Assembly (NCBI RefSeq): GCF_020622265.1
Contig: NZ_JACNMQ010000003.1
Location: 248,001-312,000, forward strand
Direction: 5' to 3'
Source: Halomonas sp. M20
Lineage (GTDB): Bacteria; Pseudomonadota; Gammaproteobacteria; Pseudomonadales; Halomonadaceae
Length of the DNA: 64,000 bases
The first letter of the stretch is position 1. The number at the start of each line of letters is the position of its first letter. The position numbers and the translations under genes were made by a program. Shown piece by piece: positions 53,989 through 63,607 of the stretch. The notes below the pieces were generated by a model. It was not told the origin of the DNA. It saw nothing but the letters and a program-made list of their open reading frames with translations, and made no database searches.

Positions 53989-54954
53989 TCAGTCGGGATG
54001 CCGATCCGAGCGGGGGCTGAGGCTGTAGCGTCCTTTATAGGCTCGGGAGAAACTCGAAGGCGAGGTAAAGCCACAGGCTAGGCTGATACTCAGAATATCG
54101 TGATCGGTTTCCTTTAGAAGCTGACGCCCACGGCCGAGACGCAGCGCAAGATAGTGATCGCGAGGGCTTGCGGTCAGTTCCTGCTCGAACAGCCGTTGCA
54201 GTTGGCGCAGCGAAATACCCACTCTCTCGGCGATATCGCCGACGGATAACGGCATCTCGATATGCTGCTCCATCAACGCTACCGCCTCGATCAGAGCATG
54301 GCGATGAGTGCCCAGCCGGCGGGTCAGGGTCAGGCGCTGATGGTCATGCTGGGTGCGCATGCGGGCATGAATCAACTGTTCCGAGACCGCGTTGGCAAGC
54401 TCGTCGCCATGACGCCGCGTAATCATCGCCAAAGCCATGTCCATGGCGGCAGCACCGCCGGCACAGGAAAAGCGCTCAGTGCTTATTTCGTAAAGTGATT
54501 CAGTGGCGTCGATCTCGGGGAAACGTTCGCGAAACGTCGGCAGGCTTTCCCAGTGCATTGTCACACGCTGCCTTTCAAGTAACCCTGCGCGAGCCAGAAT
54601 GAAGCTGCCGGTATCGATACCCCCCAATACACAGCCGCGTTGCGCCAACCGGTTGAGCCAGCGAATTAGCTCGCGGGACAGGGTCGCTTCCGGCTCGAAG
54701 CTGGCCACCACTGCCAGACTGGCTAACGGCGGAGCCGAGTCCAAGGACGTATCCGCTAGCAGGGTCATGCCATTGCTGGCGCTGATGGGCTGGCCATCCT
54801 GGCTGATCACATGCCAGCAAAAGACCTCCTTGCCCGCAATGCGATTGGCGATGCGCAGTGGCTCCACCGCGGAGAAGAACGCCATCATCGAAAAGCGGGG
54901 CAGCAATAGGAACCCGATGGGCTCGGGCCAAGGCCCTTGATAGTCCAGGCGCAT
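53989..54954 (-). CDS. AraC-family regulator with GlxA-type ligand domain, second copy
   Basis: A 321-residue regulator with the DJ-1/PfpI-like domain at the N-terminus (PIGFLLLPRFSMMAFFSAVE, GGIDTGSFILARAG) and two helix-turn-helix units at the C-terminus (LSVGDIAERVGISLRQLQRL and ILSISLACGFTSPSSFSRAY). It resembles CdhR/GbdR regulators of carnitine and betaine genes. It is transcribed towards the butyrobetaine-type oxygenase 126 bases away and may control it. Confidence 0.9.
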   Translation of the reverse strand: MRLDYQGPWPEPIGFLLLPRFSMMAFFSAVEPLRIANRIAGKEVFCWHVISQDGQPISASNGMTLLADTSLDSAPPLASLAVVASFEPEATLSRELIRWLNRLAQRGCVLGGIDTGSFILARAGLLERQRVTMHWESLPTFRERFPEIDATESLYEISTERFSCAGGAAAMDMALAMITRRHGDELANAVSEQLIHARMRTQHDHQRLTLTRRLGTHRHALIEAVALMEQHIEMPLSVGDIAERVGISLRQLQRLFEQELTASPRDHYLALRLGRGRQLLKETDHDILSISLACGFTSPSSFSRAYKGRYSLSPRSDRHPD

Positions 54955-55008
54955 GCAGGTGTCTCGCGATAATCAATGTTGTAAAGCGACGCAACCCCCT
55001 ATCCTAAT

Positions 55009-56343
55009 CTAAGAAGAATCTGAAGAAGATGGCGCCAGTTCGAGCCGCGCCTTCTCCACCAGCTCCTCCGGTAGTTCCTTCTTGACCGATACGCCGAGTT
55101 CACGAAACTCACTCGCCTGCTTGATCAAATTGCCCTTGCCGCCGGTGAGCTGGCCAAGCGCCTGGTCATAGCTCATTCTCGCGCCATCCAAACGTTTGCC
55201 GACATCCTGCATGCTCTCCAGGAATACCCGCAGCTTGTTGTAGAAGCGCTCGGCGCGATTGGCGAGTTCGGCGCTGTGCTTGCTTTGATCCTCGAAGCGC
55301 CAGAGCTGGCGCACGATATTGAGGCTCGTCAGTAGCGTCGTGGGCGTGGTGACCAGCACGTTGTTCTCGATGGCGCGCTGATAAAGCGTGTCGTCGAACT
55401 TCAGCGCCTCGACGTAGGCGGACTCCACGGGAATGAACATGATCACCACCTCCGGGGAGTTGAGCCCGGGCAGGTCGTAGTAGTGCTTATCCGCCAACTC
55501 GTTTATGCGATCGCTGACCGCCCGGCTGTGTTCTGCCAAGGCCTGGGTACGCTCAATGTCCTCATCGCTGTTGACGTAGCGCACGTAGGCGGAAAGCGAC
55601 GTCTTGGCATCGATGATCAGATGCTTGTTTTGGGGCAGATAGACGATGGCGTCCGGGCGGCGGCGTCCTTCCTCGGTGGTGAAGCTGACTTCCCGCTTGT
55701 AATCCGTGCCTCGTCGCAGCCCGGAACCATCCAGCACGTTCTCCAGCATGAGTTCGCCCCAGTTGCCCTGAATCTTCTTCTGCCCTTGAAGTGCCTCGGT
55801 CAGACGCTGGGCCTGATCGGTAATCTCCCGGTTGAGGCTTTGCAGGTTTCTGAGCTCCGTGCGCAGCGCTTCCTGCTGCCGAGTGTCCTGATGATGCAGA
55901 TTCTCGATCCGCTCCCTAAACCCTTTCATCTCAGCATGCATGGGCTGAAGCAGGTTGGTCAGGTTTCTCTCCGAGAATTCGCTGAAGCTCTTGCCCTTGC
56001 GCTCGAGCACCTCGTTGGCCAGATTCTCGAACTCCTCCTTGAGCTGTTCTCGGCTGGTGTCGACAAAAGCGAGCTGCTCATCGAAATGGCGCTGTTTCTG
56101 TTCGAGGGTGATCGACATGCGTGTATTGGCTAGGCGTTCATCCTGTAATGCTTGCGAAGTGTGATCGAGCCGCTCCCGGGTCTGGGCAAGTTCCTGCTCA
56201 CTTTGTTGCAGACGCTGGTGATAGTGCTGGGCCGCCTGCTGACTGACGATCCATTTGCTGCGCAGGATCAGAAAGGTCAACAGAACGCCTGCCAGTAGGG
56301 CAGCAAATAAGTAGAGCGCCAGATAGAGGGAATCGGTCGGCAT
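55009..56343 (-). CDS. rmuC: DNA recombination protein RmuC
   Basis: A 444-residue protein with one N-terminal membrane helix, a long coiled coil (about 30-175, rich in Q, E and R) and the RmuC nuclease-like core with GNWGELMLENVLDGSGL, RRPDAIVYLPQ, LIIDAKTSLSAYVRY and VIMFIPVESAYVEAL. It limits inversions of short repeats in E. coli. The start is taken as ATG 56343; the frame can be extended by six codons to a TTG at 56361. A chromosomal housekeeping gene. Confidence 0.93.
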   Translation of the reverse strand: MPTDSLYLALYLFAALLAGVLLTFLILRSKWIVSQQAAQHYHQRLQQSEQELAQTRERLDHTSQALQDERLANTRMSITLEQKQRHFDEQLAFVDTSREQLKEEFENLANEVLERKGKSFSEFSERNLTNLLQPMHAEMKGFRERIENLHHQDTRQQEALRTELRNLQSLNREITDQAQRLTEALQGQKKIQGNWGELMLENVLDGSGLRRGTDYKREVSFTTEEGRRRPDAIVYLPQNKHLIIDAKTSLSAYVRYVNSDEDIERTQALAEHSRAVSDRINELADKHYYDLPGLNSPEVVIMFIPVESAYVEALKFDDTLYQRAIENNVLVTTPTTLLTSLNIVRQLWRFEDQSKHSAELANRAERFYNKLRVFLESMQDVGKRLDGARMSYDQALGQLTGGKGNLIKQASEFRELGVSVKKELPEELVEKARLELAPSSSDSS

Positions 56344-56449
56344 GGGGTAATTCTCAGGCAACGATGATCGGAAACGCTGGTTCCCGATAATATCAGCGAT
56401 CGGTGAAAGCCGCAGAATCGACTATTGATCAGCCGGATTTGCTATCGTG

Positions 56450-56796
56450 ATGCGGTCTTCCCCTAATCGGAATCTGCTTGTGGCTCTCGCCAACACTCAT
56501 GGGTTGTCCATTGGCTTCGTATTGCTGCCGCGCTTCACCCTGTTGCCCTTTGCCGGCTTCGTCGATTGCCTGCGTCTGGCGGCTCGCCCTGCCAGCCCCT
56601 GGAGAATTCCGACTATCCCAAGCAGAGCATCATTGCGGTCGGCGAGCGTTGCAGCTTTACCGAGACCATGCACTTCTCGCACAACTTCAAGGAGTCTTTC
56701 GGCTATACCCTGACGGAAATTCGTAAGGGAGATGCCGTCCTGCAGCAGGAATTGGTTGATCCCTTCTTCCTGCATATCGGCAAGCTCGATGGATAG
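56450..56796 (+). pseudogene. Scrambled remnant: GlxA-type regulator start joined to an unknown gene end
   Basis: From 56450 one frame reads like the beginning of a GlxA-type AraC regulator (GLSIGFVLLPRFTLLPFAGF then VDCLRLAA) for about 45 residues. Near 56585-56596 it stops resembling that family, and another frame continues as a plausible protein end: LENSDYPKQSIIAVGERCSF, HFSHNFKESFGYTLTEIRKG and LVDPFFLHIGKLDG before TAG at 56796. The second part was not recognised. The simplest reading is a deletion that joined the ends of two genes; neither is functional. Confidence 0.6.
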
Positions 56797-57292
56797 CGCT
56801 TGGGTGCTTTCTTGATAGCTGCAAAGGTAAATGGTTTGCCCGATTGAAAGTTTTCGCAAAGTAATGGCTTTTACCAAGGAGATGGTCGTTATATTTGCGT
56901 TTTATGCAACGTTTTTCGTATTTGCAATCTCTTGCGCTATATGGAATATCGTGTACGAGTCTATTGTTCCATAATTTTCATTGAGTTAAAGGTTTTTTCC
57001 ATGCTTTCCCAATGGCTTTCCTCCATTGGGAAGGGGGGGGATAAATTATTGCTCTTCATATTATCAATTTTGGCCGAAATGGCATTAGACGATTCTAGAT
57101 GCAGCGCATAGTCTTTATAATATCAAATAAAGTTAGTCTTTAGTTTTGATAATTAATGATATTAAGAGTTAGCTGTTAAGTAGTTAGTGCATGAGTTGGC
57201 TGTCGGGTTTTTAAGATTGCTGACGCAATGCTTAACACGGTAATAAAAAAGTAAGTCTTATAAATAAATATAAATAACATTGGAGAAAAGAT
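56797..57292. other. AT-rich non-coding region before the N-methylhydantoin cluster
   Basis: About 500 bases without a convincing gene. GC content falls sharply compared with sequence to the left, marking the edge of an AT-richer segment that runs to the window end. A hairpin with a run of eight G residues lies near its middle; a promoter for the next gene should lie near 57150-57280, but I could not place one reliably. Confidence 0.55.
57006..57040. other. 10-base perfect hairpin followed by eight G residues
   Basis: TTCCCAATGG-CTTTCCT-CCATTGGGAA is a perfect inverted repeat (57006-57032) and is followed at once by GGGGGGGG (57033-57040). There is no T-run, so it is not a standard terminator. 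The G run is a possible slippage site. Role unknown. Confidence 0.6.
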
Positions 57293-57988
57293 ATGTCACA
57301 AGATCTGATGAAGATGCTGGAACAAGCCTTCGAGGAATCCACCAAACTGTATCAAGAGCGCGGCTTTCAGCGGCGCGTTGGCTTTGGTAAGCGTCCCGCA
57401 CTGGTAAGCGTTGATCTCGCCAATGCTTGGACCCGCCCGGGTAATCCCTTCACCTGCGACCAGGAGAAGATGGACAACGAGATCATTCCCGGCATGCAGA
57501 AGCTCCTTAAGGCCTTCCGTGCCGCGAATCTGCCGGTTATCCATGTGACGACGGCCTATGAGATCACCGACCGCAACGCGCCGTTCACCGACATGGGACT
57601 ATGGCATAACAAGATTCCCGTCGATGTCGTTGACCTTGCCGACAAGGAGCTTTGGGCCATCGACAGCCGCATTGCCCCGGTCGAGGGAGAATATACGCTG
57701 CTGAAGAAGCGTGCCTCGTCCTTTCACGGGACCGAACTCGCTGGCATCCTGCGCGCCAATAATGTCGACACGATCCTCGTGACCGGCGTGACGGCCTGCG
57801 CCTGTGTACGCCAAACGATCTGCGATGGGATCGCGGATGGTTTCCGCCCTATCGCGGTCAAGGAGTGCATCGGCGACCGGGTGCCTGGCGCGGTAGCCTG
57901 GAACTTGTTCGATATCGACGCCAAGTTTGGGGACGTGGTGACCGTCGATCATTGTGTCGATTATATTGATACAGTCAATAAAGTATAA
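57293..57988 (+). CDS. N-carbamoylsarcosine amidase-like isochorismatase-fold hydrolase
   Basis: A 231-residue cysteine hydrolase that would split N-carbamoylsarcosine into sarcosine, ammonia and carbon dioxide. The catalytic triad is D41 (LVSVDLANAW), K138 (LLKKRASSFHG) and C171 (TGVTACACVRQT), aligned from memory with the Arthrobacter enzyme. The later segment ECIGDRVPGAVAWNLFDIDA and KFGDVV also matches that enzyme closely. GGAGAAAAG precedes the ATG. HyuA/HyuB follow, so the gene forms the last step of creatinine breakdown through N-methylhydantoin. Related carbamoyl-amino-acid amidases are an alternative. Confidence 0.85.
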   Translation: MSQDLMKMLEQAFEESTKLYQERGFQRRVGFGKRPALVSVDLANAWTRPGNPFTCDQEKMDNEIIPGMQKLLKAFRAANLPVIHVTTAYEITDRNAPFTDMGLWHNKIPVDVVDLADKELWAIDSRIAPVEGEYTLLKKRASSFHGTELAGILRANNVDTILVTGVTACACVRQTICDGIADGFRPIAVKECIGDRVPGAVAWNLFDIDAKFGDVVTVDHCVDYIDTVNKV

Positions 57989-58043
57989 CTTATTGCCCTA
58001 ATGCTGCTGAGACAATAAATATAGTCATCTTGGGAGAAATAGC

Positions 58044-60131
58044 ATGGCACGTATAGGCGTGGACGTAGGCGGTACTAATACAGACTTAATATTGGAAACC
58101 AGTGACAATGACTCGGTGGGGAAAGGAATATATCAGCACAAAGTACCTAGTACGACGGATGATCAATCCGTAGCGGTGATGCAAGGCATCATCGAAATAT
58201 GCGAAAAAGCAAGAATCAACAAAAATGAAATTGACCATATCGTTCATGGAACCACAGTAGCAACGAATATCTCCATTGAACATAATGGTGCCGAAGTGGG
58301 CATGCTTACTACAAAAGGTTTCCGCGATATATTACATATTGGAAGACATAAAAGACCACATAACTTTTCCTTGCATTTCGATGTTCCATGGCAAACGTCT
58401 CCTCTAGTAAAGCGCCGTAATCGAATCCCCATCAGTGAACGGGTATTACCTCCCAATGGCGACGTGGAAACACCTTTAGATGAAGAGGAAGTTAAAGCAG
58501 CAGCTGAAAAGTTAAAGAGAGAGGGCGTTAAATCTGTCATTATCGGCTTTCTCTACTCATTCCTAAATCGCGACCACGAAATCCGTGCCAAGGAAATCGT
58601 CAAAAGCATCATGCCGGATGCCTACGTTTGCTGTTCTTGTGAAGTGGTTGATGCCATGCGGGAGTATGAACGGTTTTCAACAACCGCGATGAATGCCTAC
58701 ATTGGACCTAAAACATCTTACTACCTAAAGCATCTAGAAAGTGAGTTAAAAGAACAGGGAATTCACGCCGATCTACGCCTCATGCAATCCAATGGCGGTG
58801 TGGCGACCATCGATAGCTGCTGTGAGAAGCCGGTTAATATTTTGATGTCGGGCCCCGCAGGTGGTGTGATTGGTGGGCATTATTTCGCAAATCTGGACGG
58901 AGAAAAAAATATCATTACCGTGGATATCGGCGGAACGTCGGCCGATATTTCCACGCTTTCGGATGGTGGTATAAAAATAATGAACCCACGGGACTCCTAT
59001 GTTGGAGGACACCCCGTGATGGTTCCAATGATTGATCTTATCACTATCGGCGCCGGTGGAGGTTCAGTTGCTTACGTAGATGAAGCCGGTGGTTTTCAGG
59101 TAGGACCACGCTCTGCAGGCTCGATGCCAGGGCCTGCTTGTTATAACCGAGGCGGGACCGAGCCGACAGTCACTGATGCCAATATCGTGCTAGGACGCCT
59201 GGATCCCGATCAGATGCTCGGCGGTGATCTACAAGTAGATCCTGCGCTCTCCATCGAAGCCATTAGAGAAAAGGTGGCAGAGCCCCTTGGGCTAAGTGTA
59301 AAGGATGCGGCGCTGGGTATTATTAAAATAATAAATAACAATATGGCGCTCGCAATCCGCTCGAATTCTGTCGCTAAAGGGGTTGATCCACGCGATTACG
59401 TATTAATGCCCTTTGGTGGTGCAGGCCCGGTTCACGGCCCCGCACTAGCCGAAGAAATGAATGCCAAGGCAGTGCTATGCCCCCCTGCACCTGGTATCAC
59501 GTCGGCCGCCGGTTTGTTGACGACAAACCTACAATACGAAGCCACACGTTCTCTGCTGTGTGATCTCGACACTATTTCGAAAAATGATTTCGAAAAAGCC
59601 ATTGTTTATGTGAATGAACTCGAAGAAGAAGTCACGGGTAAACTTCGTGATGATGGGGTCGATGATGCCCATATCAATTTAATACGGCTAGCCGAATGCC
59701 GGTATCATGGGCAGGGGTTCGAGTTGCGTGCCGACGTCCCGGCAGGCGAGTTGGATCAAGATAAGCTGGCGACTGTAATTGAGAATTTCCATAGAACGCA
59801 TGAAGCGGATTATGGGTATCGTTTCAATGATGCGGCAGTCGAACTCGTGACATTGCGTGTTATCGGCACATCGGAGTCAAAAAAGCTAACCTGGGATACC
59901 TTGAAAGAAGCAAGTGTCGACGATCTCAAAGAAGCACTGATGTATGAGAGGAAAACGACATTCGATGATGGTGAAGAGCTGCTTACGCCCCGCTATAACA
60001 GGAGTTTATTGGGAGCCGGTCAAGTTATAGAAGGCCCTGCCATGCTGATGCAACATGACTCTACTTCACTGGTACCTCCTGGTTGGGTAGCCAAAATATC
60101 TGCCCATGGAAATCTTATAATTTCTAAATAG
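58044..60131 (+). CDS. hyuA: ATP-dependent hydantoinase (N-methylhydantoin amidohydrolase), subunit A
   Basis: A 695-residue protein of the hydantoinase/oxoprolinase A family with an actin-like ATP site: MARIGVDVGGTNTDLIL (phosphate 1), ITVDIGGTSADISTL (phosphate 2) and FGGAGPVHGPALAEEM. With subunit B it opens the hydantoin ring using ATP. The neighbouring N-carbamoylsarcosine amidase suggests N-methylhydantoin as substrate; acetone or acetophenone carboxylases and oxoprolinase share the fold. GGGAG precedes the ATG and the stop is 14 bases before subunit B. Confidence 0.87.
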   Translation: MARIGVDVGGTNTDLILETSDNDSVGKGIYQHKVPSTTDDQSVAVMQGIIEICEKARINKNEIDHIVHGTTVATNISIEHNGAEVGMLTTKGFRDILHIGRHKRPHNFSLHFDVPWQTSPLVKRRNRIPISERVLPPNGDVETPLDEEEVKAAAEKLKREGVKSVIIGFLYSFLNRDHEIRAKEIVKSIMPDAYVCCSCEVVDAMREYERFSTTAMNAYIGPKTSYYLKHLESELKEQGIHADLRLMQSNGGVATIDSCCEKPVNILMSGPAGGVIGGHYFANLDGEKNIITVDIGGTSADISTLSDGGIKIMNPRDSYVGGHPVMVPMIDLITIGAGGGSVAYVDEAGGFQVGPRSAGSMPGPACYNRGGTEPTVTDANIVLGRLDPDQMLGGDLQVDPALSIEAIREKVAEPLGLSVKDAALGIIKIINNNMALAIRSNSVAKGVDPRDYVLMPFGGAGPVHGPALAEEMNAKAVLCPPAPGITSAAGLLTTNLQYEATRSLLCDLDTISKNDFEKAIVYVNELEEEVTGKLRDDGVDDAHINLIRLAECRYHGQGFELRADVPAGELDQDKLATVIENFHRTHEADYGYRFNDAAVELVTLRVIGTSESKKLTWDTLKEASVDDLKEALMYERKTTFDDGEELLTPRYNRSLLGAGQVIEGPAMLMQHDSTSLVPPGWVAKISAHGNLIISK

Positions 60132-60145
60132 TGCTGATGAGGTGA

Positions 60146-61906
60146 ATGATGAAAAATAATACAGTCGATCCTATTACTCTCCAGGTGATAAGTGGCGCAC
60201 TAGATACAATTGCTGAAGAAATGGGGCATGTGCTCTACCGCATGTCTTTTTCTTCTATCATTCGAGAATCACAGGACTTGGGAGCGGGGTTGTTCGATGC
60301 TAACTATCAGACGATCTGCGAATCCGAGTCGACCCCTATGCATATTGGTTCGATTCCCGCTTATCTCCGCGGTGCCGAGCAAACATTGCAGGATGGCGAA
60401 TGGCATGAAGGGGACGTGATTGTTCACAACCACCCTTATTATGGGTCCAGCCATACACCCGATCTGGCTATTATAATTCCTATTTTTTATCAAGGTGAAC
60501 TGGTCGGGTTCTCGGGTAATACGGCCCATCATATTGATATCGGTGCCGCGACCCCCGGCCTGATTATCGACGTGGGCGATGTGTATGCAGAAGGTATGCT
60601 TTTTGCAGGGCTGAAGTTATATGAAAAAGGCGTAAGAAACGAAGGCCTTGCTAAGATGATTACGGCCAATAGCCGTGCATCTAATCAGCTCATGCGTGAT
60701 ATCGAGGCTCAGGTTGCCTCGGCAAAGCTTGGGGTTAAAAGGTTTAAAGAGCTAATCGATCGATATGGAAAGGGTGTTACTTTTTCCGCCATTGAACAGT
60801 TGATCAACTATTCCGAAAAGATGCTCAGGCAAAGAATACAAGAAGTACCCGATGGCGAATATCGTGCCGAAGGGTTCTTAGATGACGATGGAAGAAATCG
60901 TGAAAATCGATTGCCCGTCGTGGTGACGGTAAAGGTAGAAGGAGATTCGGTGGTCGTCGATCTAACAGGTTCAGCGCCTCAAACACCTACCGCTTACAAT
61001 GTACCTTTTGAAGGGTCGTGTAAGGTGGCAGCATATGCCGCATTCCGAAAGCTTCTTTTAGACGCATGCAGTCTCGAGGTACCCATTCCTTCGAATGAAG
61101 GCTCATTCAAGCCAATCAGTGTAGTGGCTCCGAAAGGTTCTATCTTTAATCCGAATTTCCCCGCCGCTGCTGAGGCTCGGTTTACTCAATGCAATAGGAT
61201 GATTGATCTCATCATCAAAGCTCTCTCACCTGTGCTACCAGATAAGGTTATTGCCGGTAGCTCCGCATCTATCTCATTTGCGTCTTATGCTGGCATGAAG
61301 GAAGACGGTGATTACTGGGTCTTCTTGGAGGTTAATGAAGGCGCTTATGGAGGAAGGCCGAAATCGGATGGTCCGGATTCTATTGATAATCTCATGGCAA
61401 ATACACGCAATAACCCAATCGAAGATCTTGGTATGCACCTGCCGATGATCTGTGATCGCTATGAGTTACGAGATGATGTTATGCCAGGTGCGGGTAAGCA
61501 TCGTGGAGGTATTGGTGTCGTTAAATCGCAGCGTGTTCTTACACCAGGATTTATTACTCATGAAAGTGAGCGCCACTACGATGTTCCCTGGGGAGCATTT
61601 GGAGGAAAGGATGGGGCTGTAGGAAAAACGGAGATTTATAATTACTCTGATAGTAAGAGTATAAAGGAGATGCCCTCCAAGTTTTCAGGGTACGTAACCA
61701 AAGCCGGCGATGTAATGGCTTATTATTCTCCATGCGGTGGTGGTTTTGGTGATCCCTTAGAACGCTCAGCGGAAAAGGTAAGAGAAGATGTTTTGGATGA
61801 CTTCTGTACCGTAGAGCATGCCTACGAGGTATATGGCGTAGTTTTAGATGCTGACCTTAGGGTTGATGTTGGGGCGACCGAAAAACGTCGACAGGCAGCA
61901 AGTTAA
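60146..61906 (+). CDS. hyuB: ATP-dependent hydantoinase (N-methylhydantoin amidohydrolase), subunit B
   Basis: A 586-residue protein of the hydantoinase B/oxoprolinase family. It begins VDPITLQVISGALDTIAEEM and shows SSIIRESQDLGAGLFDA, the metal-site segment VIVHNHPYYGSSHTPDLAI, GNTAHHIDIGAATPG and the C-terminal SPCGGGFGDPLERS. It forms the partner of subunit A. Translation may begin at ATG 60146 or 60149 behind GAGGTGA. Codon use is AT-richer than most of the window, like its neighbours. Confidence 0.88.
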   Translation: MMKNNTVDPITLQVISGALDTIAEEMGHVLYRMSFSSIIRESQDLGAGLFDANYQTICESESTPMHIGSIPAYLRGAEQTLQDGEWHEGDVIVHNHPYYGSSHTPDLAIIIPIFYQGELVGFSGNTAHHIDIGAATPGLIIDVGDVYAEGMLFAGLKLYEKGVRNEGLAKMITANSRASNQLMRDIEAQVASAKLGVKRFKELIDRYGKGVTFSAIEQLINYSEKMLRQRIQEVPDGEYRAEGFLDDDGRNRENRLPVVVTVKVEGDSVVVDLTGSAPQTPTAYNVPFEGSCKVAAYAAFRKLLLDACSLEVPIPSNEGSFKPISVVAPKGSIFNPNFPAAAEARFTQCNRMIDLIIKALSPVLPDKVIAGSSASISFASYAGMKEDGDYWVFLEVNEGAYGGRPKSDGPDSIDNLMANTRNNPIEDLGMHLPMICDRYELRDDVMPGAGKHRGGIGVVKSQRVLTPGFITHESERHYDVPWGAFGGKDGAVGKTEIYNYSDSKSIKEMPSKFSGYVTKAGDVMAYYSPCGGGFGDPLERSAEKVREDVLDDFCTVEHAYEVYGVVLDADLRVDVGATEKRRQAAS

Positions 61907-61947
61907 GAATAATATAACGCTATTTTATATCTTATAGAATCGTTTGT

Positions 61948-61988
61948 TTGCGCAGGTGGGCATCATATGTATGCTCACTTGTACGCAA
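61948..61988 (+). promoter_or_regulatory. Hairpin between hyuB and the permease gene
   Basis: TTGCG plus CAGGTGGGCAT pairs with ATGCTCACTTG plus CGCAA, with two G-U pairs, a two-base bulge and the loop CATATGT. There is no T-run, so it is more likely an mRNA processing or stability element, or an attenuator, that separates enzyme and permease expression. Confidence 0.5.
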
Positions 61989-62069
61989 GCAATGAGAGCG
62001 AGTTCTATCAAAGACATATTTAACACCTTCTGATTAAAATTTAATAAGTACAATTAAAGGAAGCCTACA

Positions 62070-63584
62070 ATGTCTTCAGATATCAGTGCAGAGTCGTTGA
62101 GTGCTCAAAAAGAGACGCCTAGAAACAAGCTTCTAGAACAGTCTATTTTACCGGTTGCGATCAATCAGAAACCTATATCTGCATTAGGCTTTGTATGGAT
62201 CTGGATTGGTATCGCAGTCATGATCGCAACTTTTCAACTTGGAGCTAATGGTGTTACTGGTCTGCCACTAGCTCAAGTTGTGACAGTAATCTTTATCGCT
62301 AATATGGTGCTGGCCCTCTTGATGATGCTAACCGCTGACATCGGGACGGAGCATGGTCTTTCGTTTGCCGTTTATTTACGAGCGCCTTTTGGAGTGTTCG
62401 GGACTCACTTGCCTTCTGTATTCAGAGGTGTAGTCGCTGCTATTTGGTTCGGAATTTTGACGTACTTGGGTGCCCTTGCTCTCAATGGAATCGTTGAATA
62501 TTTTATAGGATACTCTAACTGGCCTCTTTGGTATGCAGTTTTTGCTCTTGTTCAAATGGCTAATACTGCCCTCGGGATAAAGGCCGTCGAACGCCTTGCC
62601 GCCATAGCTGCACCCGCAATAATGGTGATATCTATTTGGATGTATTACACGCTTGACGTGCTTGCAAAGACGAAAGGCGTTAATATATGGACTTTTGTTG
62701 GGAATCAAGAGGTTACTATTTTGACTCTGTTTCTCGCTAATGTCGCATTCTGGTCCACCTTGGCCATTGATATCCCTAATATTACGAGGTTTGTCAAAGC
62801 ACACTCTGGTACAAAGAACTTTTTCTCACGCAATAGAAATATTTTTGCGGCACAGCTTTTCGCTTTGCCCGTTACTCAAGCTTGGGTAGCCTTGATTGGA
62901 GCCGTTTCTTTCATTGCTGCCGGCGATTGGAATCCAATCAATGTTATACAAGAACAAAGTGCTGGTTTTAGTCTTATCGTGTTATTGATTTTAATAATAT
63001 TAGCGCAGTGGTCAACAAATAGTGCTGCCAATCTTATACCGGCGGCCCTGACATTTGTGAATGCGGGAGCTCCATATGTTAAATACCCTATGGCAGTATT
63101 TATTGCTGGTGTAGTCGGTACTCTCTCCATGCCTTGGGCCATTCTAGATAATCTTTTTTCTTTCTTATTTTCTTATGGGTCATTTCTCTCGGCGATTGGC
63201 GGTATCATGATTGCGGATTATTATCTAATAAGGAAGCGGCGGCTCAATGTACCTGAACTCTATATATATTCAGGTCAGTTTTATTATACAAAGGGATTCA
63301 ATCTGGCTGGTGTGGTAGCCTGGTTTAGTGCGGGTGGTATCGCATTTTACTCTGGGTCCTGGGCATTTTTGGTCGGGTTCTTTTCCGGAGCCATCATATA
63401 TTTCATATTGATGAAAGCTTTTGTTATGCGAAAATATACTCAGACGGAGTGTAGCAATAAAAATAGTGACGAGTTTTTAGCGACGAGTGTTGGCATGAAC
63501 TGGATCTACGATGAAAAGAGCAAGCGCTTTTCGCGCGTACCAAATGAAAAAACCGAGCTGAAGGCGGCTAGAGAGGACCTTTAA
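62070..63584 (+). CDS. NCS1-family permease, probably for N-methylhydantoin or creatinine
   Basis: A 504-residue carrier of the nucleobase:cation symporter 1 family, which moves cytosine, allantoin and hydantoins. It has about twelve membrane segments, with ATFQLGANGVTGLPLAQVV in helix 1, GLSFAVYLRAPFGVFGTHLP, the family SIDIPNITRF-like segment LAIDIPNITRFVKAH and QWSTNSAANLIPAALTF. Both ends are hydrophilic. AAAGGAAG precedes the ATG. Downstream of HyuAB it is likely to import the ring compound. Low GC matches the cluster. Confidence 0.87.
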   Translation: MSSDISAESLSAQKETPRNKLLEQSILPVAINQKPISALGFVWIWIGIAVMIATFQLGANGVTGLPLAQVVTVIFIANMVLALLMMLTADIGTEHGLSFAVYLRAPFGVFGTHLPSVFRGVVAAIWFGILTYLGALALNGIVEYFIGYSNWPLWYAVFALVQMANTALGIKAVERLAAIAAPAIMVISIWMYYTLDVLAKTKGVNIWTFVGNQEVTILTLFLANVAFWSTLAIDIPNITRFVKAHSGTKNFFSRNRNIFAAQLFALPVTQAWVALIGAVSFIAAGDWNPINVIQEQSAGFSLIVLLILIILAQWSTNSAANLIPAALTFVNAGAPYVKYPMAVFIAGVVGTLSMPWAILDNLFSFLFSYGSFLSAIGGIMIADYYLIRKRRLNVPELYIYSGQFYYTKGFNLAGVVAWFSAGGIAFYSGSWAFLVGFFSGAIIYFILMKAFVMRKYTQTECSNKNSDEFLATSVGMNWIYDEKSKRFSRVPNEKTELKAAREDL

Positions 63585-63607
63585 AATATTTTCGTGGAAT
63601 GATAGTG

